DNA of 11,202 bases from CAZAGD01 sp049699975 (GCA_049699975.1 JBNAWB010000119.1:1-11202); one strand, 5' to 3'; positions 1 through 7,601 are shown, counted from the stretch's first letter. Numbers and translations: made by a program. Notes: a model not told the origin generated them from the letters alone.

Positions 1-281
1 ACATAAATAATAACTTCCTGCTTTTAAAATAGATGTCTATCTCCCCGCCCGTACCTATGAAAGAATAAGGGCCTCATTTTAATGAGCCTCTCCCCCTCCC
101 GCCTGAATTAAGCTGAAATTTAAAAAGTGATCAACGGTCAGCTAAATCTGCCTTGCTCACCTTCACTTTTAATTAAATTTTCCCAACTTTAAGGCAATTA
201 TGGAATGAAGAAAATAAATTTGCTTTTCCTTTCTTCTTTATGCTAAAAAAATTATATTTTCAAATTCATTAAAAAGGAGGA
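1..281. other. Gene-free left edge and leader of the FAH-family gene
   Basis: I see no coding region here. An imperfect hairpin lies at about 69-89 (arms CTCAT and ATGAG around TTTA, extended by GG/CC across a one-base bulge). Neither strand has the clean T-run of an intrinsic terminator after it. The last 80 bases are AT-rich, as expected for a promoter and 5' leader of the rightward gene. The best -10-like word is TATATT at 253-258, but the matching -35 at 230-235 is poor, so no promoter is called. Confidence 0.5.
275..280 (+). promoter_or_regulatory. Ribosome binding site AGGAGG that decides the FAH-gene start
   Basis: AGGAGG ends one base before an ATG at 282 and four bases before a second in-frame ATG at 285. 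A one-base spacing is too short for normal initiation, so the second ATG is the more likely start. Confidence 0.7.
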
Positions 282-284
282 ATG

Positions 285-1043
285 ATGAAAATCGTCCGTT
301 TTCAAAAAGATAAACATATTGCTTATGGCCTATGGGAAGGAGAACTAATCCGGGAAATTAGCGGGTCTATTTATGAGAATTGGCAAATCTCCTCTATCAC
401 CCATAATATTAAAGAAGTTCGCCTTTTGCCTCCTACTGATCCCACTAAAATCATCTGTGTAGGTCTAAATTTTCGATCCCATATAGAAGAACTGGGAGAT
501 AAAATCCCGGAATTTCCCAGTCATTTTTTGAAACCGCTGACGGCTTTGATTGGACCCGATGACGCCATTATCTACCCGCGCGTGGCCAAAAGAGTTGATT
601 ATGAAGGGGAAATGGCTGTAGTAATTAAAAAGAAAGGGAAAGATATACCTCAAGAAGAAGCTTTGAATTATGTTTTAGGTTATTCTTGCTTCAATGATGT
701 TACCGAAAGAAATTTAACTCGTGTCCAGGGCCAACTTACTCGGTCGAAGGGGTTTGACACTTTTGGTTCTTTCGGCCCTTGTGTGGCTACGGATCTTGAC
801 CCGGCTAATCTAACGGTGCGCACATATTTGAATGGGAAAAAGGTGCAAGAGGGTTGGACAGGAGAATTTGTTTTCCCCGTACCCTTTTTAATTCATTATC
901 TATCCCAGTGTATGACCCTTCTTCCTGGGGATATTATTAGCACGGGCACACCCAGTGGCGTAGGCCCTATGCAACCAGGAGACATTGTGGAAGTTGTCAT
1001 AGACGGCATAGGAACTCTGCGGAACCCGGTGAAAGTACCTTAA
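285..1043 (+). CDS. Fumarylacetoacetate hydrolase (FAH) family protein
   Basis: This is a 252-aa single-domain member of the FAH superfamily (hydrolases, isomerases and decarboxylases of 2-oxo acids and of aromatic-ring cleavage products; HpaG and YcgM-like proteins belong here). A short N-terminal region leads into the FAH fold at about residue 55 (KIICVGLNFRSHIEE). The divalent-metal ligands are visible as E107 and E109 in VDYEGEMAVVI and D138 in CFNDVTERN. K155 and D158 of SKGFDTFGSFGP, and the late TGTPSGVGP motif (about 221-228), are also intact, so the enzyme should be active. The length is normal for the small bacterial members. It is the only rightward gene and ends about 30 bases before the convergent MBL gene. 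The substrate is not predictable; with the nearby HpaB-family genes, a catabolic 2-oxo-acid or enol intermediate is plausible. The protein is probably cytosolic, as no signal peptide is seen. Confidence 0.93.
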   Translation: MKIVRFQKDKHIAYGLWEGELIREISGSIYENWQISSITHNIKEVRLLPPTDPTKIICVGLNFRSHIEELGDKIPEFPSHFLKPLTALIGPDDAIIYPRVAKRVDYEGEMAVVIKKKGKDIPQEEALNYVLGYSCFNDVTERNLTRVQGQLTRSKGFDTFGSFGPCVATDLDPANLTVRTYLNGKKVQEGWTGEFVFPVPFLIHYLSQCMTLLPGDIISTGTPSGVGPMQPGDIVEVVIDGIGTLRNPVKVP

Positions 1044-1072
1044 GGGCTGACCTGAACCTAAGGAAAATTTTC

Positions 1073-1870
1073 TTAATTAGTTAGCAATTCATCCAAGGGG
1101 AGAGTCATTCCATCGCGAGCGGCAATTACTTTCCGCCCTGTTTCTTGACTCAATTTCTCCGCTATTTCCCAAGGGCGAGCTTGCAGCATGCGCATGCCGA
1201 AGTGAGTTAAAATGACTAAGCGGGCTCGTCCATTTTTTAAAATATTCTGCACATCCCCCAAAGAAAGATGTTCGATGGGATGCTCCGGCTCCGTAAGCAA
1301 AACTACATTGATAACTAAAACCTCACCAGGATATTGAGTAATTAACTGCGGATAAAATTTAGTGTCGGTAATGAAAGAGAGCGTCAGTTTTTCCAAGTAA
1401 AAATTGAAGCCATAAGTCTCCACGGAATGAATATGCTTCTGGGCAGTGGCAAACCTTAAATCTTTTATTACATATTCTCTATTCTCTTGCAAAACTTCAA
1501 TCTTATCTAAATAGCTGCGCACATATTGCAATACTACAGGGTCTTCCTCCAAGGCATCCCGGGGAGCAAACAAAATCCCGCGGCGTCGGTATCCCCCATC
1601 AGTCATCGCCTCGATTAAGGCGTTAATATCGCCGGCATGATCTAAATGTTTATGGGAAAGAATAATCCCATCTAATTTCATTGGATCAAGCTTTGGTTTG
1701 CTGGCCAGGCAACGTACCAGTGCTCCTGGGCCAGGGTCCAGATAAAGATTAACCCCTTTTAAAGAAAGCCAAATACCTCCCGAAGAGCGCAATTGCTTGG
1801 CTACCACAAAACGAGCTCCTGCTGTTCCTAAAAATTTGATCCAGTCCTTAAGTTCTTCTTTTGCTTTCAT
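1073..1870 (-). CDS. Metallo-beta-lactamase-fold hydrolase, RNase Z-like ligand set
   Basis: This 265-aa protein carries the MBL signature HxHxDH as H73-K-H75-L-D77-H78. The remaining ligands are in the order typical of the RNase Z-like branch: a His in QKHIHSVE (146 or 148), D169 in FITDTKF, H201 in EHLSLGD and H223 in ILTHFG. A two-metal hydrolase is therefore expected. No RNase Z exosite arm is evident, and the genomic position beside metabolic genes argues for a small-molecule thioester, lactone or phosphodiester substrate rather than tRNA; this is inference. The start at 1870 has no clear Shine-Dalgarno sequence (upstream is TTATATAAATT), but the N-terminal core strand IKFLGTAGAR follows at a normal distance and no better start exists. 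The gene lies only 21 bases after the molybdopterin oxidoreductase stop, so the two are probably co-transcribed and perhaps translationally coupled. No secretion signal is seen. Confidence 0.9.
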   Translation of the reverse strand: MKAKEELKDWIKFLGTAGARFVVAKQLRSSGGIWLSLKGVNLYLDPGPGALVRCLASKPKLDPMKLDGIILSHKHLDHAGDINALIEAMTDGGYRRRGILFAPRDALEEDPVVLQYVRSYLDKIEVLQENREYVIKDLRFATAQKHIHSVETYGFNFYLEKLTLSFITDTKFYPQLITQYPGEVLVINVVLLTEPEHPIEHLSLGDVQNILKNGRARLVILTHFGMRMLQARPWEIAEKLSQETGRKVIAARDGMTLPLDELLTN

Positions 1871-1891
1871 AATTTATATAATTTTGCTCTA

Positions 1892-3964
1892 TTAATTTTC
1901 TCTATAAACTCGACAAGGGATGGCACGCAAATTGGTCGAACCAATGGTGGGCTCGTAGGGAGGGGAATTATCCGTTAAAATATTTATATTAGCTTCTTTC
2001 CACCCAGAGAGCTCTAAGTCCTGCCGTTCAGGAAACCACCAGCCATAAGCGCCAACAACTACCTGAGGGTGAAGATTTTCATCGAAAGCGGCCTTTTGTC
2101 TAATAGTACCTTGGCCAGTTTCTATAACCACCCATTCGCCTTCGTGAATCCCCAATTCCTGCGCGGTCTGGGGATGGATAAATAACTTTGGGTCTGGGGA
2201 AAGGCGCCGCAAAGAAGAAATATTGCGGTAGGCAGAATGAAAATAATAAGCATCCTTGGCCGACGTTAAAATTAAAGGATATTTTGAGTCTGAAGAAGTT
2301 GTTACTGGTTCTCGATAGGTGGGCAAAGGATCATAGCCCCATTCGGCGAATTTTGAGGAATAGATTTCTACTTTTCCAGAAGGCGTAGGGAAGCCCTTCT
2401 CTTCATATTTTCTGTACACCCAATCCCCTTTGAAGTAACCAATTTTTTTTAACTCATCATAATTTAGTCCCGCCGGCTTTAGAATATCATCTAAGCAGGC
2501 TCTCAAATTCGGCCAGAAAAATTTCTCTTGCCCCAATCTCTTAGCTAATTCATTTATTATCATCGAGTCCGGCCAGCATTCATCCAAAGGCTCAACCAAT
2601 TTAGGGCGGGCTAAAATAAAGCCGTGGGGAAGGCCGTAATGACCGAGATCATCAAACTCAAAATTTGTGGCGACCGGCAGCACAATGTCTGCTAATTGAG
2701 CTGTAGGCGTTAAAAAGATCTCCGCCACCGCTAAAAATTCCAGCTTTTTCAAGGCCTGGTAAGTTTCTTGCGCCTGAGCATAGCTGAGGAGGGGGTTGCC
2801 CCCTTGCACATACATAACTTTTAGTGGATAGGGCTGCTCATCGAGAATAGCTTTGATGATGACTTGGCTGGGAGTAAAACCCATTTGCGCAGCTAAGCGC
2901 ATTCCAGGAGCTAAAAGTCTTTCCCTCTTTTCGCGGAATTTACTGCTGAGCACAAACTCTCCTGGACGTAACACCGGTGGTCCAGGACGATGCACATTCC
3001 CCCCTGGACGATCTAAATTGCCCGTCAATGCTTCCAATATCACTAAAGCCCGGGCACATTGGACGCTATTTATGGTATGCTCTAAAGCATTACCCCATTG
3101 AATACAGGCCGGCTTCGTTAAGCCATAAAGGCGAGCGGCTTCCTTAATTTCTTTTTCGGGAATCCAGGTCATCTTCGAAATCTCAGGTAAGGAATAATTT
3201 TTTAAACTTTCTTTAAGCTCCTGGTAACCGCTGGTCCATTTTTCCACAAATTCCCGGTCAACAAGATCTTCCTCGATTATTATTTTTAAGATTCCCAAGG
3301 CTAAAGCTAAGTCTGTACCCGGCTTGATTCTCAGCCAGAGATCTGCATGGGCAGCTAGGGGCGTCTTTCGCGGATCAATTACTATTAATTTGGCTCCTTT
3401 GTCCCTAACTCTCCTTAATTGGGCGCCCATTATGCCTTCTTCATTCGTCTGGTATAAATTGCTTCCCCACACCAGCACTAAATTTGGCGGATGATCAAAA
3501 TCGGGTACAGGGAAAAACCCGCAAGTATAAAAAGCTCCTGTCTCCCGCGGCATATGACAAATGGAACCTGGTGTGATCAGATGCGAAATTTTTAAGACAT
3601 TAGCTAAACGAATGAGCAAATAAAGTTCGAGCCCTTTGGGTGTCCCTTGGGCAAAAACTATGCTCCGCTCTTCGCCCTGGTCTATTTTTTCTTTAATTTT
3701 TTCGGCAATGGTGGTCAGAGCCTCGGCCCAAGATATTCTTTGCCATCTCCCCTCTCCTCTGGCCCCTATTCTTTGCAAAGGATAGCGTAAACGATCTGGG
3801 TGATACAACCTCTCTATCTGCGCCCTCCCTTTGGCACAGATTGCGCCGCGGTTTAAAGGGCATTCGGGATCGCCCTCGATTTTGATTATCTTCCCGTCCT
3901 GGATATGGGCAAGTAGTCCACATCCGCCATGATCCATCCGCGCACAAAAAGTTTTGATTATCAT
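1892..3964 (-). CDS. Molybdopterin (bis-MGD) oxidoreductase, acetylene hydratase/formate dehydrogenase-like
   Basis: A 690-aa single-subunit member of the DMSO-reductase superfamily. Residues 1-55 form the N-terminal [4Fe-4S] domain, about 57-470 the molybdopterin domains, and about 560-685 the dinucleotide-binding C-terminal domain (ILTSAKDAYYFHSAYRN at the start, GSTNLRAIPCRV at the end). The likely metal ligand is C136 in GSICHMPRETG, close to Cys141 of Pelobacter acetylene hydratase as I recall it. The cluster motif is unusual: C7-x3-D11-x3-C15-x27-C43, with Asp where the second Cys normally lies. No twin-arginine signal is present, so the enzyme is cytoplasmic. There is no obvious small electron-transfer subunit beside it. 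No strong Shine-Dalgarno sequence precedes ATG 3964, and a CACAGAG-type repeat lies just upstream. The metal may be Mo or W; the AOR homologue in the same block makes W plausible. The reaction (oxidoreduction, hydration or transhydroxylation) cannot be decided from sequence. Confidence 0.92.
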   Translation of the reverse strand: MIIKTFCARMDHGGCGLLAHIQDGKIIKIEGDPECPLNRGAICAKGRAQIERLYHPDRLRYPLQRIGARGEGRWQRISWAEALTTIAEKIKEKIDQGEERSIVFAQGTPKGLELYLLIRLANVLKISHLITPGSICHMPRETGAFYTCGFFPVPDFDHPPNLVLVWGSNLYQTNEEGIMGAQLRRVRDKGAKLIVIDPRKTPLAAHADLWLRIKPGTDLALALGILKIIIEEDLVDREFVEKWTSGYQELKESLKNYSLPEISKMTWIPEKEIKEAARLYGLTKPACIQWGNALEHTINSVQCARALVILEALTGNLDRPGGNVHRPGPPVLRPGEFVLSSKFREKRERLLAPGMRLAAQMGFTPSQVIIKAILDEQPYPLKVMYVQGGNPLLSYAQAQETYQALKKLEFLAVAEIFLTPTAQLADIVLPVATNFEFDDLGHYGLPHGFILARPKLVEPLDECWPDSMIINELAKRLGQEKFFWPNLRACLDDILKPAGLNYDELKKIGYFKGDWVYRKYEEKGFPTPSGKVEIYSSKFAEWGYDPLPTYREPVTTSSDSKYPLILTSAKDAYYFHSAYRNISSLRRLSPDPKLFIHPQTAQELGIHEGEWVVIETGQGTIRQKAAFDENLHPQVVVGAYGWWFPERQDLELSGWKEANINILTDNSPPYEPTIGSTNLRAIPCRVYREN

Positions 3965-3976
3965 TTCATATATTTC

Positions 3977-4115
3977 TTTGCCACGGAGCTCACCGAGACC
4001 ACCGAGATTTTAAAAATATATAAATTGAAAAAAATAAAAATCAGGATTAAAAATCCTTATCTTCTGATAGCTTATTTCTCCGCTGTGTTCTCTGTACTCT
4101 CTGTGGCTGAAATTT
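3977..4115. repeat. Inverted pair of CACAGAG-type intergenic repeats
   Basis: The left arm (about 3977-4010) reads GCCACGGAG then CTCACCGAG then ACCACCGAG, units of about 8-9 bases. The right arm (about 4075-4115) is its inverted relative; its complement contains GCCACAGAG, AGTACAGAG and AACACAG. The arms flank about 65 bases of AT-rich DNA. This looks like the CACAGAG-type intergenic repeat I recall from many uncultured and deltaproteobacterial genomes (recollection, not searched). The right arm overlaps the 3' end of the small ORF at 4072-4383. The left arm ends about 12 bases upstream of the molybdopterin oxidoreductase start. Confidence 0.7.
4028..4057 (-). terminator. Possible intrinsic terminator after the small ORF
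   Basis: Read on the minus strand, AGGATT and AATCCT pair around a TTT loop (4057-4043) and are followed by a T-rich tract GATTTTTATTTTTTTC. The stem is only 6 bp and AT-rich, so efficiency is doubtful. If it works, it would attenuate reading from the AOR/AIR-synthase genes into the molybdopterin oxidoreductase gene. It lies between the two repeat arms and may be part of that element. Confidence 0.4.
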
Positions 4116-4383
4116 CTTTTTTAAATATTCCTGGTTCGGCGAAGTCCAAAACTTTCAGCGGCTTATCGCCGATAAAATTTTGCAAGATTTTGGCAATCTG
4201 CAAAGCCTGACCTCTCAACATCAAACGCGATCTTTCAAAGACACAATTTTTTATTTCCGTCTCCCCTTTTTCCAAGACTATTAGACATTCCACAAAAGTG
4301 CAATTTTCATAGGCATGGCCATCTAATTCTACCCGGTCTTTCACAAATTTTTTATTTTTATACCTGGTAAATACCGTGCTCAT
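4072..4383 (-). CDS. Small conserved-looking protein of unknown function, C-terminus supplied by a repeat
   Basis: 103 aa. I do not recognise a named family. The middle (about residues 17-60) has short alternating strands with NCTF, ECLI and NCVF triplets, reminiscent of the turns of a small right-handed beta-helix or pentapeptide-like fold, followed by a helix with QALQIAKILQNFIG. The ATG overlaps the upstream AIR-synthase stop by 4 bases (ATGA), and AGGAG sits 7 bases upstream inside that gene, so translation is almost certainly coupled. Residues from about 90 on (ISATESTENTAEK) are encoded by the CACAGAG-type repeat. The natural end was probably near VLDFAEPGIFKK. No transmembrane segment or signal peptide is seen. 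The coupling and good ribosome site support a real gene. A structural or accessory role to the AIR-synthase protein is only a guess. Confidence 0.7.
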   Translation of the reverse strand: MSTVFTRYKNKKFVKDRVELDGHAYENCTFVECLIVLEKGETEIKNCVFERSRLMLRGQALQIAKILQNFIGDKPLKVLDFAEPGIFKKEISATESTENTAEK

Positions 4384-5429
4384 GCCACTTCTCCTGAGAA
4401 TAATCTGGCCACTTCATCTCGCGCGAAAACAGGTAAATCAACTAATTCCCCTTCCCTTTTTAGTTTGACTCCCCTCTCTTTTTCGGTAATTGTGCCAATT
4501 ATTTCACCTGGGATACCTGCTTTCCTAAGATTAGAAACTACTTTGGGCGCCTCGGCGCTGGCCGCCACGATTAGCAAAGCCCCAGAAGCAAGCAAGCCTA
4601 AAGGGTCAAGTTGCAGAGTCCGGCATAAAGTGACTGTCTCAGGCCAAATAAAAATTTTCTCCATTTCAATAATCATTCCTGCTTGAGCAGCCATAGCTAA
4701 TTCTTGAAGGCCTGTGGCCAAGCCGCCTTCTGTAGGGTCATGCATAGCATGTATAGTAGCTACTTCTTGAGCCAAGCGTGCTTCCCGCAGAATGCTTATC
4801 CCCGGAGAGGTTAAAAGTTGCTGGCACCGCTCTATAAATTCTTCTCCCCATAATTCAGCCAATTCTCTTTTTTCTCTGGCAATCAAGGCTGTCCCTTCAA
4901 TAGCGATCCCTTTGGTCAAGATAATTTTGTCTCCCGGACGGATATTCTCAGGCACGACCAATTTCTCTTTCTCTATCTCCCCTAACATATGACCGATTAC
5001 CAGCGGTCTATCCAAGCCATGAGTAATTTCCGTATGCCCCCCGCAAAGAACAACTCCTATTTCTCGGCAGGATTTATCAATCTGAGAAAGAATTTCTTCT
5101 ACATTTTGCTGATTGGTCTTTCCCTCGGGCAAAAGCAAAGTCGCTAAGAACCAGCGCGGAGTTCCCCCCATTACGGCAATATCGTTGGCATTGATATGCA
5201 CCGCATACCATCCGATCTGATCCGTAGCAAAGGTGATCGGATCGGTCTTGGCTACTAAATATTTATCTCCGAAAGAAATAACGGTAGCGTCTTTACCAAT
5301 TCCAGGACTGACTATGATATTGGCGTCACGATGGGTATAGCGCGAAAGGAGCTTGGCTAAATCCGGGATGGGTAATTTTCCTGCCGGGTAAAAATTAAAT
5401 TTTCTTTTATCTCCTAAATTTTCTTTCAT
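4380..5429 (-). CDS. AIR synthase-related (HypE/ThiL/SelD superfamily) ATP-dependent protein
   Basis: A 349-aa two-domain protein of the PurM/AIR-synthase superfamily. N-terminal domain motifs are GIGKDATVI (about 43-51), KTDPI (61-65, with D63 a likely Mg/ATP ligand), NANDIAVMGG (80-89) and CGGHTEIT (129-136). The C-terminal domain contains HDPTEGGLATGLQE (230-243) and ASGALLIV (281-288). Overall it is most like HypE. However, HypE ends in a conserved Cys (PRxC) that accepts the carbamoyl group, and this protein ends in FSGEVA with no Cys. NiFe-hydrogenase maturation is therefore unlikely, and no other hyp gene is nearby. The family couples ATP to phosphorylation or dehydration of a small molecule or thiocarboxamide. 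Sitting between an AOR homologue and a molybdopterin enzyme, it may activate a substrate or modify a cofactor (inference). ATG 5429 has no Shine-Dalgarno sequence and directly follows an 11-bp inverted repeat arm. Confidence 0.9.
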   Translation of the reverse strand: MKENLGDKRKFNFYPAGKLPIPDLAKLLSRYTHRDANIIVSPGIGKDATVISFGDKYLVAKTDPITFATDQIGWYAVHINANDIAVMGGTPRWFLATLLLPEGKTNQQNVEEILSQIDKSCREIGVVLCGGHTEITHGLDRPLVIGHMLGEIEKEKLVVPENIRPGDKIILTKGIAIEGTALIAREKRELAELWGEEFIERCQQLLTSPGISILREARLAQEVATIHAMHDPTEGGLATGLQELAMAAQAGMIIEMEKIFIWPETVTLCRTLQLDPLGLLASGALLIVAASAEAPKVVSNLRKAGIPGEIIGTITEKERGVKLKREGELVDLPVFARDEVARLFSGEVA

Positions 5430-5494
5430 GGCGCAAAGATTAACTGCTTCTTATCCCGGCAGAATTTTATTATTCCCCCAAGCATCTTTGCGCC
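5430..5494 (-). repeat. 11-bp perfect inverted repeat filling the AOR/AIR-synthase gap
   Basis: GGCGCAAAGAT (5430-5440, + strand) and ATCTTTGCGCC (5484-5494) are perfect inverted copies. On the transcript the first arm starts on the base after the AOR stop codon, and the second arm ends on the base before the AIR-synthase AUG. An inner GCUU/AAGC helix can stack beneath a 5-nt bulge. The hairpin would hide the start region when formed. There is no recognisable ribosome site in the gap. Confidence 0.8.
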
Positions 5495-7363
5495 TCATTT
5501 CCTTTTGGGGCCATAAAGATCCCGTGCCACATCTTTTAGCCCGAGAGATTCCAATGTCTTCCGGGAAGGCTTGCCGCTGGGCGTCCAGCCACTTTCTTTA
5601 TAGAATTCTTTGAGCATTACTTCCATATTGGGAACTTTGCCCGCATTGCCCCCCTCTTTCGTGGGCTCTAACTGCCGCGGAGCCAAAACATCATCCTTCC
5701 GGGTAATACCGCAAAGGTTGTTGTAGGCCCGATGGAGCGCCATGATCCGCTCGCCAACTTTCAGCAGACTCTTGGCTGTATACTTTGTGCCCGTGGCTGC
5801 TGTGAGGACGGCCGCCAAATCTGAAGGTTTGAGAATAAAAGTCATGAAGTAACAAGAAACCATGGAATTCACCACAGCCGTAAAATCTTGAGAAAGCTTT
5901 ACTAATTTCCCTTTACCCTCACTCACAAAGAGCGGATAAATGCCCTTGAGACTCCATTCGGGAACCGGATCTTGCACATTTTCCCAAAGAGGAGAATGGC
6001 CATGCAGGTGGCATGCTCCACGGGGGCCAACAGCATAAGTTAAACCCATGCTAAAGAAGGTGCGCGGATCATGCATGGGGCTTTCCATGCCTTTAACATG
6101 GACAGCAAATTTCCAAGCATCTCCGCCTAATTTTTCCGCCGCCCGTTTCACCCCTTGTCCTAAGAGGGCCCCTAATTTTTCCTTCTTCCCGATTTGGTGC
6201 ACCATGGCAATCATTGCTTTCTCATCGCCCCATTTCAGTTCAATTCCGCCCGTATCCTCTTTGTTGATTAGGCCTTTCTCATAAGCCTCCATAGCGAAGG
6301 CAATGGAGACTCCGGTTGATATCGTATCAATTCCATAGCGATTGCAAAGATCATTAGCAAAAGAAACGGCATTTAAATTATCGATCAGGCACATAGTGCC
6401 CAGGGCAGCTAAGGTTTCATACTCTGGCCCTGGTCCATCCATTTTATAAGGTCCTTCTTCGATCTTAACCCACCGGGAGCAGCCGATAGTGCAACGGTAG
6501 CAGGCTGTATGCGGCACTAAGATGGTTTCTTTCATCTTTTTGCCGCCCAAATTTTTACATCCCTCTTCCCATAAGCCAATTTGCCAATTCTTAATCGGGA
6601 TATCACCCATAGACCACAGATTGTCTAAGACCTGGGCCGTACCATATTCCCGCATCGCCGCTATGGCCGGGGAAGTGGCATTATCTTTGGCGATTTTTTT
6701 GCAAAGCGCATTATAAGTCTCTGGATCATATAAGGGAAAGGTGCCATTACCGCGGACCGCAATAGCTTTTAGTTTTTTGGCCCCTAAAATAGCCCCGCTC
6801 CCTCCCCTCCCTGGAGCTCTGCCTTCATCATTGATGATACAGGATAAAATAACCTGCTTCTCCCCCGCAGGCCCAATACAAGCCACCCGAATCCTTTCAT
6901 CTCCAATCTCACGTTGAATAAGTTCTTGTACTTTCAAGGCATCTTGACCCCAAAGATGACTTGCCCCGCGAAATTCTACTTTTCCATTATGAATCCACAG
7001 ATATACTGGTTCAGGAGAAGCCCCCTCAATAATCAAGGCGTCATAACCTGCTCGCTTCAGATCTGCTCCCCAGTAGCCGCCCGAACTGGAATCACAAAGA
7101 ATTCCCGTCAAAGGAGATTTGAAACAAATCTGGTAGCGGGCACCCGAAGGATAATTAGTCGCGGTTACCGGGCCAGTAGCAAAAACTATCTTATTTTCAG
7201 GACTTAATGGATCAGTTTGGGGGGAAACTTCCTCATAAATAAGGCGGTCTCCCAGGCCTGTTCCCCCAATATAATCACGGGCTAACTTAGGTTTCAAAGG
7301 TTCAGTTTTGACTTCCCTGTTAGTCAGATTCACCCGGAGTATCTTCCCCATATACCCATACAT
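5495..7363 (-). CDS. Aldehyde:ferredoxin oxidoreductase (AOR) family, tungsten-type
   Basis: 622 aa from the start chosen here, the normal length for AOR. AORs oxidise aldehydes to acids, or reduce acids, with ferredoxin, using a W-bis-pterin cofactor and one [4Fe-4S] cluster. Domain 1 (about 1-205) has the family opening MYGYMGKILRVNLT, then SSSGGYWGADLKRAGYDALI (92-111) and GRAPGRGGSGAILGAKKLKAI (181-201), the pterin-contacting motifs. Cluster ligands are C288, C291, C295 and C504, very close to the Pyrococcus furiosus AOR positions (288, 291, 295, 494). E314 in GPEYET and H452/H454 in GACHLHGHSP lie where catalytic Glu and His are expected. The start at 7363 has AAAGGAG 8 bases upstream and the family's usual N-terminus; an in-frame ATG at 7384 lacks a ribosome site. 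It is the first gene of the second minus-strand block, with a candidate promoter just upstream. The substrate is unknown. Confidence 0.95.
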   Translation of the reverse strand: MYGYMGKILRVNLTNREVKTEPLKPKLARDYIGGTGLGDRLIYEEVSPQTDPLSPENKIVFATGPVTATNYPSGARYQICFKSPLTGILCDSSSGGYWGADLKRAGYDALIIEGASPEPVYLWIHNGKVEFRGASHLWGQDALKVQELIQREIGDERIRVACIGPAGEKQVILSCIINDEGRAPGRGGSGAILGAKKLKAIAVRGNGTFPLYDPETYNALCKKIAKDNATSPAIAAMREYGTAQVLDNLWSMGDIPIKNWQIGLWEEGCKNLGGKKMKETILVPHTACYRCTIGCSRWVKIEEGPYKMDGPGPEYETLAALGTMCLIDNLNAVSFANDLCNRYGIDTISTGVSIAFAMEAYEKGLINKEDTGGIELKWGDEKAMIAMVHQIGKKEKLGALLGQGVKRAAEKLGGDAWKFAVHVKGMESPMHDPRTFFSMGLTYAVGPRGACHLHGHSPLWENVQDPVPEWSLKGIYPLFVSEGKGKLVKLSQDFTAVVNSMVSCYFMTFILKPSDLAAVLTAATGTKYTAKSLLKVGERIMALHRAYNNLCGITRKDDVLAPRQLEPTKEGGNAGKVPNMEVMLKEFYKESGWTPSGKPSRKTLESLGLKDVARDLYGPKRK

Positions 7364-7371
7364 GGCCCCTT

Positions 7372-7378
7372 CTCCTTT
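7372..7378 (-). promoter_or_regulatory. Ribosome binding site AAAGGAG that decides the AOR start
   Basis: AAAGGAG lies 8 bases before ATG 7363 on the minus strand. It falls inside the coding extension that would start at 7384, which argues for the shorter 622-aa product. Confidence 0.75.
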
Positions 7379-7422
7379 CCTCATTTAAATTTCCCAACAA
7401 ATTTCTGCAAAAATTACCAATT

Positions 7423-7451
7423 TATTTAGTAAATTTTAACAGCTAAGTCAA
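7423..7451 (-). promoter_or_regulatory. Candidate sigma70-type promoter for the AOR block
   Basis: On the minus strand TTGACT (7451-7446) is followed by a 17-base spacer and TAAATA (7428-7423). The -35 matches consensus at five of six positions; the -10 is weaker. Transcription would start near 7416, giving a 5' leader of about 50 bases before ATG 7363. Confidence 0.45.
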
Positions 7452-7601
7452 GAAATTTTTAAACTGAACGTCTCATAGTTTTAATTTTCTATCCAAGATG
7501 ACGCGGACATGAACCTCTTTTCCTCCCTCTTGCCCTAAGCTTGGGAGTCTATTGCGCGGATAATTTTCTTTTGTTCGGTCGGGGATTTTTAATTAGGCCC
7601 T

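Noticed and set aside
230..258. Promoter TTTCTT-17-TATATT for the FAH gene
   Set aside because: The -35 is poor and the region is so AT-rich that such matches are expected by chance.
1044..1072. Bidirectional terminator between the convergent FAH and MBL genes
   Set aside because: The near-palindrome TAAGGAAAATTTTCTTA has no GC stem, no loop and no T-run, so I could not support it.
4380..5429. Calling the AIR-synthase protein HypE, SelD or ThiL
   Set aside because: The C-terminal acceptor Cys of HypE is missing, no hyp genes are near, and no SelD-type active-site Cys/Sec loop or clear ThiL features are visible. A superfamily-level name is safer.
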